Source: DASYXT01 sp035934555 (GTDB lineage: Bacteria; Verrucomicrobiota; Verrucomicrobiia; Limisphaerales; UBA8199). From it: DNA of 64,000 bases. The DNA lies in NCBI GenBank assembly GCA_035934555.1, contig DASYXT010000055.1, positions 124,001 to 188,000 of the forward strand, written 5' to 3'. Below, piece after piece: positions 7,695 to 16,137 of this stretch; position 1 is the first letter of the stretch; every line of letters begins with the position of its first letter. A model generated the notes under the pieces. The model saw only the letters and a program-made list of their open reading frames with translations. It was not told the origin of the DNA and did not search any database. A program made the position numbers and the translations under genes.

Positions 7695-10436
7695 CTAAAG
7701 CTTCATCTCAATGGCAACCTCGGAGTCCTGCTCCGCTTGCTTCACGGTAAAGCCCAGTTTCTTGCACATGTTCTGCATGTCGTGGTTTTCGGCGAGCGTG
7801 TACGCGACCATCCGGCCGAGTTTCTCGTGCTTGCCGATTTGCACCAGGCGCTTGGTCAACTCAGTTCCCAAGCCTTTGTGCTGCCACTGGTCGGTCACCA
7901 CAACCGCAAATTCCGCCGTATCCGAGCCATGAAGTTTGCTCAACCGGCCAACGCCCAGAATTTCGTAGCGGCCCTTGCCCAGGCTGCGCTCGACCACCAA
8001 CGCAATCTCGCGGTCATAATCGTTGAAGCAAATCCGCAGCAACCGGCTGTGCGCCACCCGCTGCTGAAGCTGGAGCGGGCTGAAGTAGCGTAAATAAACG
8101 CTGCGCTCGGAAAGACCCTGATGAAAACCGACCATGGCCGGTTCGTCCTCGGGCCGGATCGGCCGCATCGTTACGGATACCCCGCCTTTGAGCTTCCACG
8201 ACTGCACGTACTGAGTCGGATAAGGCCGGATGGCGAGTTTGGGAAGCTGTTCCTCGGCGGTATGGGGCTCGTGCAGGATGACCCGCGCGTCGAGCGCCAC
8301 CAGGTCGTCTCCGGACGCGAACAGCGGGTTGATGTCGATTTCTTTAATCCAGCGTTGCTCGGCCACCAACTGGCTGAAGCCCACCATCAGCTTCTCCAGC
8401 GCCACCAGGTCCACCGGCTTGCGCCCGCGCACGCCCTTCAGCGCTTTGTAAATCCGGGTCGTTTCCATCATCCGGCGCGCCAGCGTCGTGTTGAGCGGCG
8501 GCAACCCCAGCGCTTTATCTTTGAACACCTCGACCAATTGGCCGCCCATGCCGAATAGCAGCACCGGACCGAACTGCGGGTCAATGCTGCTGCCCAAAAT
8601 GAGCTCATACCCGTCGCTCAGCTTAATCATTTTTTGCACTGTGACGCCCTGGAAATGTTCGGCGCCCTTCTTGGCCGTCACCGCGGCTTTGATGTCATTA
8701 AAGGCCTGCCGCACATCGCTTTCGTCTTTCAAATTGAGCTGCACGCCACCCACGTCCGTCTTGTGCGTGATCGTCTCCGAGAAAAGCTTCAACACAACCG
8801 GGAACCCGATCAGAGTGGCCAGTTTGACCGCCGCGGCTTCGGTTTTAGCCACACGGGTGACGACCGTGGGGATGCCGTAGCAATCCAGCAGCTCTTTGGA
8901 TTCCGCCTCCGTCAGGATCGTCCGCCCCGTTTTGCGAATCCCCTCGAGCATCGTTTGCGCCTTGGCGCGCCCGGATTCCATGTCCGCCGGGTCAGCGGAA
9001 GGCACAGGCGTCTCATACAGCGCGCGCAGGTTCTCGTTGTACTGATACATCGACGTGAATACTTTCGCGGCGGTGTCTGGGTAAGCGAACGTGGGGATGC
9101 CGGCGCGATTGAGAATTGCTTCACCTGCGGCGACTTCGTTACCTCCCATCCAACTGGCCAGAACCGGCTTGCCGCCGATGTGCCCAAATGCCTTGAGCTT
9201 CTCCGCCGTCGCGGTGGCGTCGGTCATCGCTTGCGGGGTGAGGATCACCAGCAACCCGTCGCTGTTAGGATCGCGGCCGGCCGTCTCAAGCGTCTTGGCA
9301 TATAAATCCGCGCCCGCATCGCCGATCACATCAATCGGGTTGTTGTGGCTCCAGACTGGCGGGAGAAACTTGTTCAACTCTTCCATGGTGGCTTTGGAGA
9401 CCTCGGCCAATGCGCCACCCGTGGTGAGCAGCGCATCGGTCGCCAGCACGCCCGGACCGCCGGCGTTGGTGATGATGGTCAAACGATTCCCTTGCGGCCG
9501 CGGCTGTCTGCCCAGCACTTCGGACATATAAAACAAATCCGAGATGTGGTTGACCCGCAGCACGCCGCAGCGCCGGAACGCCGCTTCCAAAACATCGTCC
9601 GAACCGGTCAGCGACCCCGTATGCGACGCCGCCGCTTTGGCCGCACCTTCGGTTCGCCCGGGCTTGATGACAATGATCGGCTTGGTCAAGGCCACCTCGC
9701 GCGCCGCCGACAGGAACGACCGCGCGTCGCCGATGGATTCCATGTAAATGACAATGCTCTTGGTGTTGGGGTCGTCGCCAAAATAGCTGATCAAATCGCC
9801 CCAACCGACATCCAGCATCGAGCCGATCGAAACAAATGCGCTAAACCCAACCTCCTCGCGCAAGGACCAATCCAGCACCGCGGTGCACAAGGCCCCGGAC
9901 TGGCTAATAAAGGCCACATTACCGCGGCGGGCGATCCCGGCCGCGAATGTCGCGTTCACCCCCGTGATCGGATTCATCACGCCCAGACAATTCGGGCCCA
10001 CCAACCGCATATTGCCCCGCCGGGCATGCGCCAACAATTGCCTCTCCAGTTCCACACCCGCTGGGCCGGTTTCTTTGAACCCGGCCGAAATGACCACCGC
10101 GCCGGGCACGCCCAAATCAGCCGCTTCGCCGACAATCCCCGGGATCGTGCTCGCCGGTGTGGTCACTACAATCAGGTCCGGCCGCTCAGGCAAAGCCGCC
10201 AGCTTCGGATGGGCTTTAATACCCAAAACGCTGCCCCGGGACGGGTTGACCGGGTAAATCGGCCCTCCAAACGGCGTGTTCATCAGGTTCCACAACACCG
10301 TGCGGCCTACGCTGCCAACCTTCTCGGTTGCCCCCACCACCGCCACCGATTTGGGCGCAAAAATGGCGTCCAGCGGGTGGCGCACCAGGTTACGGGTTAT
10401 CGTGCTGAACGGCTTTTGGATGGTTGAGATACTCAT
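7695..10436 (-). CDS. Acyl-CoA synthetase (ADP-forming) fused to GNAT acetyltransferase (Pat/PatZ-like)
   Basis: 913 residues. Order of domains: CoA-binding Rossmann domain (about 25-150, 'FAPKSVAVVGATEKVGSVG'), succinyl-CoA-ligase-like domain (about 160-480) with the phospho-His loop 'AAASHTGSLTGSD', ATP-grasp domain (about 500-720, 'GFPVVLKLFS', 'KTDVGGV'), and a C-terminal GNAT domain (about 745-905, 'VTMRPIRPEDEPAMV', 'VVVTDQWQHKGLGTELTKRLV'). This arrangement is that of protein acetyltransferases such as PatZ/YfiQ, which acetylate lysines (for example of acetyl-CoA synthetase). Because the phospho-His is retained here, true ADP-forming ligase activity is also possible. It is transcribed alone; about 135 bp separate it from the response regulator on its right. 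Confidence 0.92.
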   Translation of the reverse strand: MSISTIQKPFSTITRNLVRHPLDAIFAPKSVAVVGATEKVGSVGRTVLWNLMNTPFGGPIYPVNPSRGSVLGIKAHPKLAALPERPDLIVVTTPASTIPGIVGEAADLGVPGAVVISAGFKETGPAGVELERQLLAHARRGNMRLVGPNCLGVMNPITGVNATFAAGIARRGNVAFISQSGALCTAVLDWSLREEVGFSAFVSIGSMLDVGWGDLISYFGDDPNTKSIVIYMESIGDARSFLSAAREVALTKPIIVIKPGRTEGAAKAAASHTGSLTGSDDVLEAAFRRCGVLRVNHISDLFYMSEVLGRQPRPQGNRLTIITNAGGPGVLATDALLTTGGALAEVSKATMEELNKFLPPVWSHNNPIDVIGDAGADLYAKTLETAGRDPNSDGLLVILTPQAMTDATATAEKLKAFGHIGGKPVLASWMGGNEVAAGEAILNRAGIPTFAYPDTAAKVFTSMYQYNENLRALYETPVPSADPADMESGRAKAQTMLEGIRKTGRTILTEAESKELLDCYGIPTVVTRVAKTEAAAVKLATLIGFPVVLKLFSETITHKTDVGGVQLNLKDESDVRQAFNDIKAAVTAKKGAEHFQGVTVQKMIKLSDGYELILGSSIDPQFGPVLLFGMGGQLVEVFKDKALGLPPLNTTLARRMMETTRIYKALKGVRGRKPVDLVALEKLMVGFSQLVAEQRWIKEIDINPLFASGDDLVALDARVILHEPHTAEEQLPKLAIRPYPTQYVQSWKLKGGVSVTMRPIRPEDEPAMVGFHQGLSERSVYLRYFSPLQLQQRVAHSRLLRICFNDYDREIALVVERSLGKGRYEILGVGRLSKLHGSDTAEFAVVVTDQWQHKGLGTELTKRLVQIGKHEKLGRMVAYTLAENHDMQNMCKKLGFTVKQAEQDSEVAIEMKL

Positions 10437-10571
10437 GTCAAAATTGCGATGCTGGTTTAGTTTTCCTCATCGATTGAGCCAATCTGCCATTGCATAACTT
10501 AAGCGACTTCACCCAGCTTGGCAAAGACTTACCGTATTTTGCGACACGAAAACAATCACCGGACCAGCAGG

Positions 10572-11243
10572 TCAGGGCTGTTGCGCTTCGGTCCAGCGAA
10601 TGGCGTAGCGCACCAGGTCGGCGCCGGATTTGAGGCCAAGCTTTTTCTTGATGTTGGCGCGATGCACTTCGACGGTCTTGACGCTCAGGTGCAGGTGCTC
10701 GGCCAGCTCGCGGGTGCTGCGGCCCTGGCCCAGGAGCTGGAATACCTCGAATTCGCGATCGGTGAGGCGCTCGACCGGAGACTGGCTCGACTCGGCGCGA
10801 CGACCTGAAAAGACCTCGAGGATTTTGGCTGAGATCTTGTCGCTGACGTAAATCTGCCCGCTGAGCACCTGGCGGATGGCCTGCATCAGTTTCTTGCCGC
10901 CTTCCTGCTTCATGATGTAGCCACGACCGCCCGACCGCAGGACCCGCTCGGCGTACAGCGTCTCGTCGTGCATCGAGACCACCAAAACAGGCAAACCGGG
11001 GTGCAAAGCCTGGAAATCCTTAATGAGTTCCAGACCGCTCTTATCCGGCAGCGAAATATCCAGCAAGACGAGGTCGGGCGCCTGGGCGGCGACGCTCGCG
11101 AGCGCCTGGGCCGCGGTATCGGCCTGGCAACACGCGCGCAAGTCGGGCTCGTGGTCGATCAACTGCGCGAGGCCCTCACGCATCATCGGGTGGTCATCCA
11201 CAATCAGGATGCGGCGCTTCTTCTCAGCGGAGGCTTTGCTCAT
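10572..11243 (-). CDS. NarL/FixJ-type response regulator
   Basis: 223 residues from the ATG at 11243, which overlaps the stop of the upstream kinase in an ATGA. Receiver domain residues about 12-125 with acidic pocket 'VDD' and phospho-acceptor D62 ('LVLLDISLPDKSG'). The C-terminal GerE helix-turn-helix is at about 155-215 ('LTDREFEVFQLLGQGRSTRELAEHLHLS', conserved positions only partly quoted). It is the expected output partner of the HisKA_3 kinase immediately upstream. Target genes are unknown. Confidence 0.95.
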   Translation of the reverse strand: MSKASAEKKRRILIVDDHPMMREGLAQLIDHEPDLRACCQADTAAQALASVAAQAPDLVLLDISLPDKSGLELIKDFQALHPGLPVLVVSMHDETLYAERVLRSGGRGYIMKQEGGKKLMQAIRQVLSGQIYVSDKISAKILEVFSGRRAESSQSPVERLTDREFEVFQLLGQGRSTRELAEHLHLSVKTVEVHRANIKKKLGLKSGADLVRYAIRWTEAQQP

Positions 11244-12637
11244 AACGGGACGGCGAGCGGAATCGAACACACCACACTGGCGCCGTTCTTGGGGTTGTTC
11301 TGGACCTGCAGCGCGCCCCCGATCATGCCCGCGCGGTACTCCATGATGTGCATACCCATGCCGTGCCCACGCGCCGGCGCCGGCGGCAGCCCGCCGCCAT
11401 TGTCCGTAATCGAAAGCACTCGCCGCTCGGGCTGCGCCTCCAGACGAATCGAAATCTCCGTGGCTTTGCCGTGCTTCAACGCATTGGACACCGCTTCCTG
11501 CGCGATGCGATACAGATGCGTCGCCACCGCCGGCGCGACCGCCGGGACAGGTTCCGCGCATTCCACCCGGCACACCACACCGAACATCCTTTCGGTGCCG
11601 GCCGCCAGCTCATACAACGCCGATTCCAAACCTTCTGACTCCAGCGTCACGGGGGTCAGGCCACGGGCCAGCGCGCGGGTTTGGCTGATGGCCTCCCGCA
11701 CATGGCCGGCGATTTCACCGGCCCGCGCGGCGTCCGACTTGGAACGCGCCGCCAGTTTCTGTTCGAGCACCTGGCTCATCAATTCGATTCCCGCCAGATG
11801 CTGGCATAAGCCATCGTGCAGATCCTGGCCAATGCGCCGCCGCTCCTGATCGCTGATTTCCAGGATTTCTTTCTCAAGCTGCTTCCGTTCGGTGATGTCG
11901 CGGAAAATGATCAGCCAATGCGTCGTTCGCCCGGCCTGGTCCTGCACCGGCCCGATGCGCCATTCACCCCAGCGCTCCTCCTCCCCGGTTTGGAACGTGG
12001 AAACCCCCTCGACAAATCGCGCCCCTTGAGGAAAGCCGGCGCGCAGGCGTTGCTGCACGGCGGTAAGGCCCGCCAACGAACTCAAAGGCCGCCCAACCAC
12101 TTGCTCTGGAAGATACCCGGTGACGCGGGCGAAGCTCGGGTTGATATAAGCCACCGTAGGCTCCGGGCCCTCGGCCGTGGCGATCAGCACCGCGCTGAAG
12201 CCTTGTTCGATCGCGCTCTGCACCACGCGGATTTGCCGCTCCGCCTCGGCGAGCCGCTGCTCCTGGTCCACCTGGTTGAACACGCGCTTTACCACCTCGG
12301 GCATGAACTGCAGGAAATCTATGTCCTTGACCAGGTAGTCCCGGGCGCCGCGTTTCATCATCTCAACGGCCACCCGCTCGTCCCCCTGGCCAGTGATGAT
12401 AATGAATGGCGGACAGGTGCCCGACGCATCCAGTTGCTGCACCAGCTCCCTCGCTTGCATGTCCGCCAATTTCAAATCCAGCAGCATCAACTCCGGCCGA
12501 TGCCCGGCCAGCCACGCCAGCGCCTCCCGCCCCGAACTCGCTTCGGCGGTCACAAATCCCTCCCGCCGCAGCCCACGCGCCAGCAGCCGCACCAGACCGA
12601 GATCATCGTCCACGATGAAGACGGTGCGTTCTTTCAT
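11240..12637 (-). CDS. Receiver-PAS-histidine kinase (HisKA_3, NarX/DegS type)
   Basis: 465 residues. An N-terminal receiver domain (about 1-120, phospho-acceptor D54 in 'LMLLDLKLADM') is followed by a PAS domain (about 130-250, 'AYINPSFARVTGYLPEQVVG', 'WLIIFRDITERKQ') and a HisKA_3 dimerisation domain with 'RRRIGQDLHDGLCQHL' (H274). The C-terminal HATPase ends with 'ITDNGGGLPPAPARGHGMGMHIM'. No transmembrane segment is seen, so it is a cytoplasmic kinase. The fused receiver lets it take phosphate from another system, probably from the neighbouring sensor. It overlaps the genes on both sides by 4 bp (ATGA), implying one transcript and coupled translation. Confidence 0.94.
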   Translation of the reverse strand: MKERTVFIVDDDLGLVRLLARGLRREGFVTAEASSGREALAWLAGHRPELMLLDLKLADMQARELVQQLDASGTCPPFIIITGQGDERVAVEMMKRGARDYLVKDIDFLQFMPEVVKRVFNQVDQEQRLAEAERQIRVVQSAIEQGFSAVLIATAEGPEPTVAYINPSFARVTGYLPEQVVGRPLSSLAGLTAVQQRLRAGFPQGARFVEGVSTFQTGEEERWGEWRIGPVQDQAGRTTHWLIIFRDITERKQLEKEILEISDQERRRIGQDLHDGLCQHLAGIELMSQVLEQKLAARSKSDAARAGEIAGHVREAISQTRALARGLTPVTLESEGLESALYELAAGTERMFGVVCRVECAEPVPAVAPAVATHLYRIAQEAVSNALKHGKATEISIRLEAQPERRVLSITDNGGGLPPAPARGHGMGMHIMEYRAGMIGGALQVQNNPKNGASVVCSIPLAVPL

Positions 12638-13083
12638 TTGCCGTTGATCTCCGGCACCTCGACCAGGGAAATGTACAAACCCAGGCTCTTAATCGCCTCG
12701 GCGAACTTTTCATAATCGACCGGTTTGACGATATAGCTGGCGCAACCAATGCCATGGCAACGCTCGACTTCGCGTGGATCATCGGTCGTCGTCAGCATGA
12801 TCACCGGTATCTTCCTCAGTTCGGCGTCCTGCTTGATCTGGCGCAGCACCTCGACCCCATCGACCTGCGGCATGCGGATGTCCAGCAACAGCAAATAAGA
12901 GGTATCCCGGGCCCGGTGTTGCCCAGGCCCGCGGCGAAACAGAAAATCCAGCACCCTCTGGCCATTTTCAAACCGATAGATCGCGTTGTGCAGTCCGGCC
13001 CGGCTTAGGTTTTTCTCGATCAACCGCGCATGGCCGGCGTCGTCTTCGGCAATCAGGATGACCACTTCACGAGTTGTGCCCAT
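12634..13083 (-). CDS. Single-domain response regulator (Rcp1-like)
   Basis: 149 residues, one receiver domain and no output domain. Acidic pocket 'AEDD', phospho-acceptor D68 ('LLLLDIRMPQVDGVEVL'), and switch residues 'PVIMLTTTDDPREVERC' and 'YIVKPVDYEKF'. The insertion after beta-2 ('RRGPGQHRARDTSYLL') is typical of regulators that pair with phytochrome-like PAS kinases. It lies between such a kinase (13156-14436) and the HisKA_3 kinase, so a phosphorelay from the sensor through this protein is plausible. Stop overlaps the next gene's start by 4 bp. Confidence 0.94.
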   Translation of the reverse strand: MGTTREVVILIAEDDAGHARLIEKNLSRAGLHNAIYRFENGQRVLDFLFRRGPGQHRARDTSYLLLLDIRMPQVDGVEVLRQIKQDAELRKIPVIMLTTTDDPREVERCHGIGCASYIVKPVDYEKFAEAIKSLGLYISLVEVPEINGK

Positions 13084-13155
13084 ATCCGCAGCTTAGAGGC
13101 TGGCTTGGCGTGCGGCAAGCACGTGCGAAAATCAGCACGCGAGCATATCGATGCG

Positions 13156-14436
13156 TCACGATGCCGGCGCCGCCGGCAACGATACAAAAAACGCGCTCCC
13201 TTCTCCCGGCGCCGACTCGACCCAGATGCGCCCGTTTTGCCGTTCGAGAACGCGTTGGGCGATCGTCAGCCCCAATCCTTCCCCCTGACCCACGGAGGGA
13301 TTAAGCCGATGAAAAATTTCGAAGATCTTCTGCTGATGTTCCCGGGCAATGCCAATGCCGTTGTCGCCAACCTTATAGATTGCCCGCCCGTCCTCCACCC
13401 GGCCGGACACCTCGATCTGTCCCGGCCGGCGGGGGTCGAGGTATTTGATCGCGTTATCCAGCAGGTTCGAAAACACCTGGCCCACCTGGGTCGCGTCCCC
13501 GATGCACCCGGGCAGCGGCTCCCGCCGCAGTTGGGCGCCGGCTTGTTTCAACTGGTACTCCATCGACCGAATGATACCCGTAAGCATCGTGTCCACGTCC
13601 AGCGGCTCGAGCTGGAGGGCCGCGCGGCCCAGCCGTGAATAGCGCAGAAACCCCGAAAGCAGCGTGTCGATCTTCGTCACGCCTGCCTGGATAAACTCCA
13701 ACGCCTCGGGAATGTCTTCGCTCAGGGCGCTTTTGACCTCGTGATCGGCCAGCGCCGGCGCCCAGGCCTCGGTGCCGGTAAGCCGGGTGCGCAACCGCTG
13801 GCAGGCCCGCGCCAGCTCCTGGCTGAACCCCTGGATGTTCACCAGCGGTGAGCGCAAATCGTGCGACGCCACATACACGATGGTCTCCAGTTCCTTGTTC
13901 TTCTCCACAAGCGTTTGCGTCAACGCTTGCAACTGCGTCTCCGCGCGTTTGCGCTCGGTGATATCCCGCACGAACCCCGTAAATAACCGGCGGTCTGACA
14001 GCCGCACCTCGCTGACCGCCAAATCCATCGGGAACACCGTGCCGTCCTTGCGCTGCCCGATCACCTCGCGGCCAATCCCGATGATCTTTGCCTGCCCGGT
14101 GCATAGATAATTCTCAAGATACCCGTCGTGCGCTTCCCGATACGGCGAAGGCATCAGCATCTTGACGTTCTTTCCCATCACTTCCGCCGTCGTATATCCG
14201 AAGTGCCTCTCCGCGGCGGGATTCATCGACTCGATTATCCCCCGCTCGTCGATCGTGATGATCCCCTCAACGGCCGTCTGCAGGATCGCCCGCAGCCGCT
14301 CGGCCGTTCCGTAGTCGGCCACCGGCCTTCTCTGCTTAGCTTCGGAGATGGGGGCGGGCCCCGCATCAGCTTCGAGCGCTTGCAGTCGCGCAATCAGCGC
14401 TTCGCGAGTCATCTGGCTATAGTCGTTCACGCGCAA
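13156..14436 (-). CDS. PAS sensor histidine kinase with FixL-like heme-PAS signature
   Basis: 426 residues; a second possible start is the ATG at 14412. A short N-terminal helix precedes a PAS domain (about 42-160), then a coiled coil, HisKA ('VASHDLRSPLVNIQGF', H192) and HATPase (N-box 'FSNLLDNAIKYLD', G1 'GDNGIGIA', G2 'GEGLGLTIA'). The PAS core 'NVKMLMPSPYREAHDGYL' then 'AKIIGIGREVIG' closely resembles the heme-binding PAS of FixL: H103 aligns with the proximal heme His and R123 with the distal Arg that contacts oxygen. Heme binding is therefore a reasonable prediction, not a demonstrated one. No transmembrane segment. It precedes the response-regulator/kinase/regulator set, with 72 bp to the next gene. 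Confidence 0.92.
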   Translation of the reverse strand: MRVNDYSQMTREALIARLQALEADAGPAPISEAKQRRPVADYGTAERLRAILQTAVEGIITIDERGIIESMNPAAERHFGYTTAEVMGKNVKMLMPSPYREAHDGYLENYLCTGQAKIIGIGREVIGQRKDGTVFPMDLAVSEVRLSDRRLFTGFVRDITERKRAETQLQALTQTLVEKNKELETIVYVASHDLRSPLVNIQGFSQELARACQRLRTRLTGTEAWAPALADHEVKSALSEDIPEALEFIQAGVTKIDTLLSGFLRYSRLGRAALQLEPLDVDTMLTGIIRSMEYQLKQAGAQLRREPLPGCIGDATQVGQVFSNLLDNAIKYLDPRRPGQIEVSGRVEDGRAIYKVGDNGIGIAREHQQKIFEIFHRLNPSVGQGEGLGLTIAQRVLERQNGRIWVESAPGEGSAFFVSLPAAPAS

Positions 14437-14750
14437 AGAGATTCGTTTCGTCGCACCACGGCATTACAAAGACCCCGCAGTACAACCGCTGGATAACTCC
14501 ACATCAACAAAAAACTAAGTGCTCTGCCGCCCCTCTCCGTTTCCGTTTTCTTGGTCACTGTATTTGGGTAACACCCTTTTTGAGGCAACGAAGGGTTTTC
14601 TCAACCCTTTTCACCCACCCCGGGTAACAATCTTTTTGAGGCAATTCGACGGTGTTCGCCTTCAAGAGCGCTTCTCGACAAATTGAAAGATTCCGGTAAC
14701 CTCCCCGCGCGTGCTGGTGTCTCACCTTCAAGAGAGCGCAGTGCTGAATT
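14437..14750. repeat. Divergent intergenic region with paired direct repeats
   Basis: 314 bp between the sensor kinase and macA-like gene, read divergently. It contains two near-identical 25-mers, 'GGGTAACACCCTTTTTGAGG' (from 14566) and 'GGGTAACAATCTTTTTGAGG' (from 14622). They are separated by a hairpin around 'AAGGGTTTTCTCAACCCTT' (14591-14609). A second pair, 'GGTGTTCGCCTTCAAGAGCG' (14651) and 'GGTGTCTCACCTTCAAGAGA' (14716), follows. The promoters of both flanking genes must lie here, but no clear -35/-10 pair was found. The repeats may be regulator sites or a repeat-family remnant. Confidence 0.6.
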
Positions 14751-16097
14751 ATGGGTAAATGGATAGCTTTTTTCGTTGTCGCTGCCGCCGCGGTTGGCGG
14801 CGGCGCCTGGTATTGGAAGTCGCGCCACAACGATACCACGACTTATCAAACGGTGCCCGTGACCCGGGGCGATGTGGTCCAGGCCGTCACCGCGACGGGC
14901 CCATTGGATCCGGTGGTCAATGTGCAGGTCGGCAGCCAGATATCCGGGATCGTCAAGAAGCTCTACGTTGATTTCAATTCGGTGGTTAAGTCCAACCAGA
15001 TCATCGCCGAGATTGACCCCTCCACCTACGAAGTTGCGGTCGCCAAAGCCGAAGCCGACCTCGCTAACGCCAAAGCCAACCTGTTTTTGGCCAAGGTCCA
15101 GGCGGAACGCGCCGACTCGCTGTTCACCAATAAGCTGATTTCGGGTTCGGATCACGATACCGCCCAGGCGCAAATGCAGCAGGCCGCCGCCCAGGTCCAG
15201 AGCGACGAGGCTTCCCTGCGTAACACCAAGGTGCAGCTCTCCTATTGCACGATCTATGCTCCCGTCGATGGCGTGGTGATTTCTCGCAACGTGGACGTCG
15301 GCCAGACGGTGGCGGCGAGCTTCAACACGCCCACGCTGTTCGTGATCGCCAACGATCTCACCAAGATGCAAATCGATGCCTTGGTCTCAGAGGCCGACAT
15401 CGGCGGCGTTGCCACTAATCAGGACGTCGATTTCAATGTCGATGCTTACCCCTACCGCACTTTCCACGGCAAGGTCACCCAAATCCGCTACGGGGCAATC
15501 ACGAACCAAAATGTGATCAATTATGACTGCGTCGTGGACGTCAAGAACAACGATCTCAGGCTGCTCCCGGGCATGACCGCTAATGTCTCCATCATTACGG
15601 CCTCCAAAACCAACGTGCTGCGCATACCCAACGGCGCCTTGCGCTTTCGTCCGCCCGATGCCATCGCCGCCGATATGTTGACCAACAACACGCGATTGGC
15701 CGAATCGGCCGCAGCAGCTTCACCGCGCGCCGGCGGTGAAGGCCGGTCAGGGTCAGGCGGCGGCGGACCTGGCGCTGGCGGCGGCCGAGGCGGCGGTCCC
15801 GGGGGCGGGGGTGAACATGGTCCGGGCGCGGGGCCTCCGGGCGGTGCAACGCATCGTGGCAAGCCCGAGCGGCAACTCGTCCGCACGGTTTATACCTTGC
15901 GCAAGGCATCCCCGGACCAAGCAGGCTCAGCCAAACCGCAGCCGGTGCAGATCAAAATGGGCATCAGCGACGGCATCAACACGGAGGTGGTGGACGGGTT
16001 GCAGGAAGGTCAGGACGTGGTTACTGGCGTGCTCAGCTTCGATGCCTCGTCTCGCCCGAACTCAAATCCGTTTGGAGGCGGGTTCCGGCGGTTCTAA
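14751..16097 (+). CDS. Periplasmic adaptor of an efflux pump (MacA/HlyD family)
   Basis: 448 residues. N-terminal membrane anchor (about 3-20), then the adaptor layout: barrel-sandwich half 'QVGSQISGIVKKLYVDFNS', alpha-hairpin about 85-155 (Ala/Gln-rich), second lipoyl half 'YCTIYAPVDGVVISRNVDVG' and beta-barrel to about 300. Odd feature: a Gly-rich stretch of about 45 residues (about 322-370, with runs such as 'GGRGGGPGGGGEHGPG') interrupts the membrane-proximal domain. It partners with the MacB ATPase/permease genes downstream, with an MFS exporter between them. Substrates of MacAB pumps are typically peptides, siderophores or macrolides; none can be inferred here. Confidence 0.92.
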   Translation: MGKWIAFFVVAAAAVGGGAWYWKSRHNDTTTYQTVPVTRGDVVQAVTATGPLDPVVNVQVGSQISGIVKKLYVDFNSVVKSNQIIAEIDPSTYEVAVAKAEADLANAKANLFLAKVQAERADSLFTNKLISGSDHDTAQAQMQQAAAQVQSDEASLRNTKVQLSYCTIYAPVDGVVISRNVDVGQTVAASFNTPTLFVIANDLTKMQIDALVSEADIGGVATNQDVDFNVDAYPYRTFHGKVTQIRYGAITNQNVINYDCVVDVKNNDLRLLPGMTANVSIITASKTNVLRIPNGALRFRPPDAIAADMLTNNTRLAESAAAASPRAGGEGRSGSGGGGPGAGGGRGGGPGGGGEHGPGAGPPGGATHRGKPERQLVRTVYTLRKASPDQAGSAKPQPVQIKMGISDGINTEVVDGLQEGQDVVTGVLSFDASSRPNSNPFGGGFRRF

Positions 16098-16137
16098 TGT
16101 GCTAATTTAATGGGAAATGCCGCCCAAAGAGGTCAGC

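Noticed and set aside
9345..10427. A 360-codon frame antisense to the acyl-CoA synthetase fusion
   Set aside because: It lies wholly opposite a gene with strong domain evidence and shows no domain of its own.
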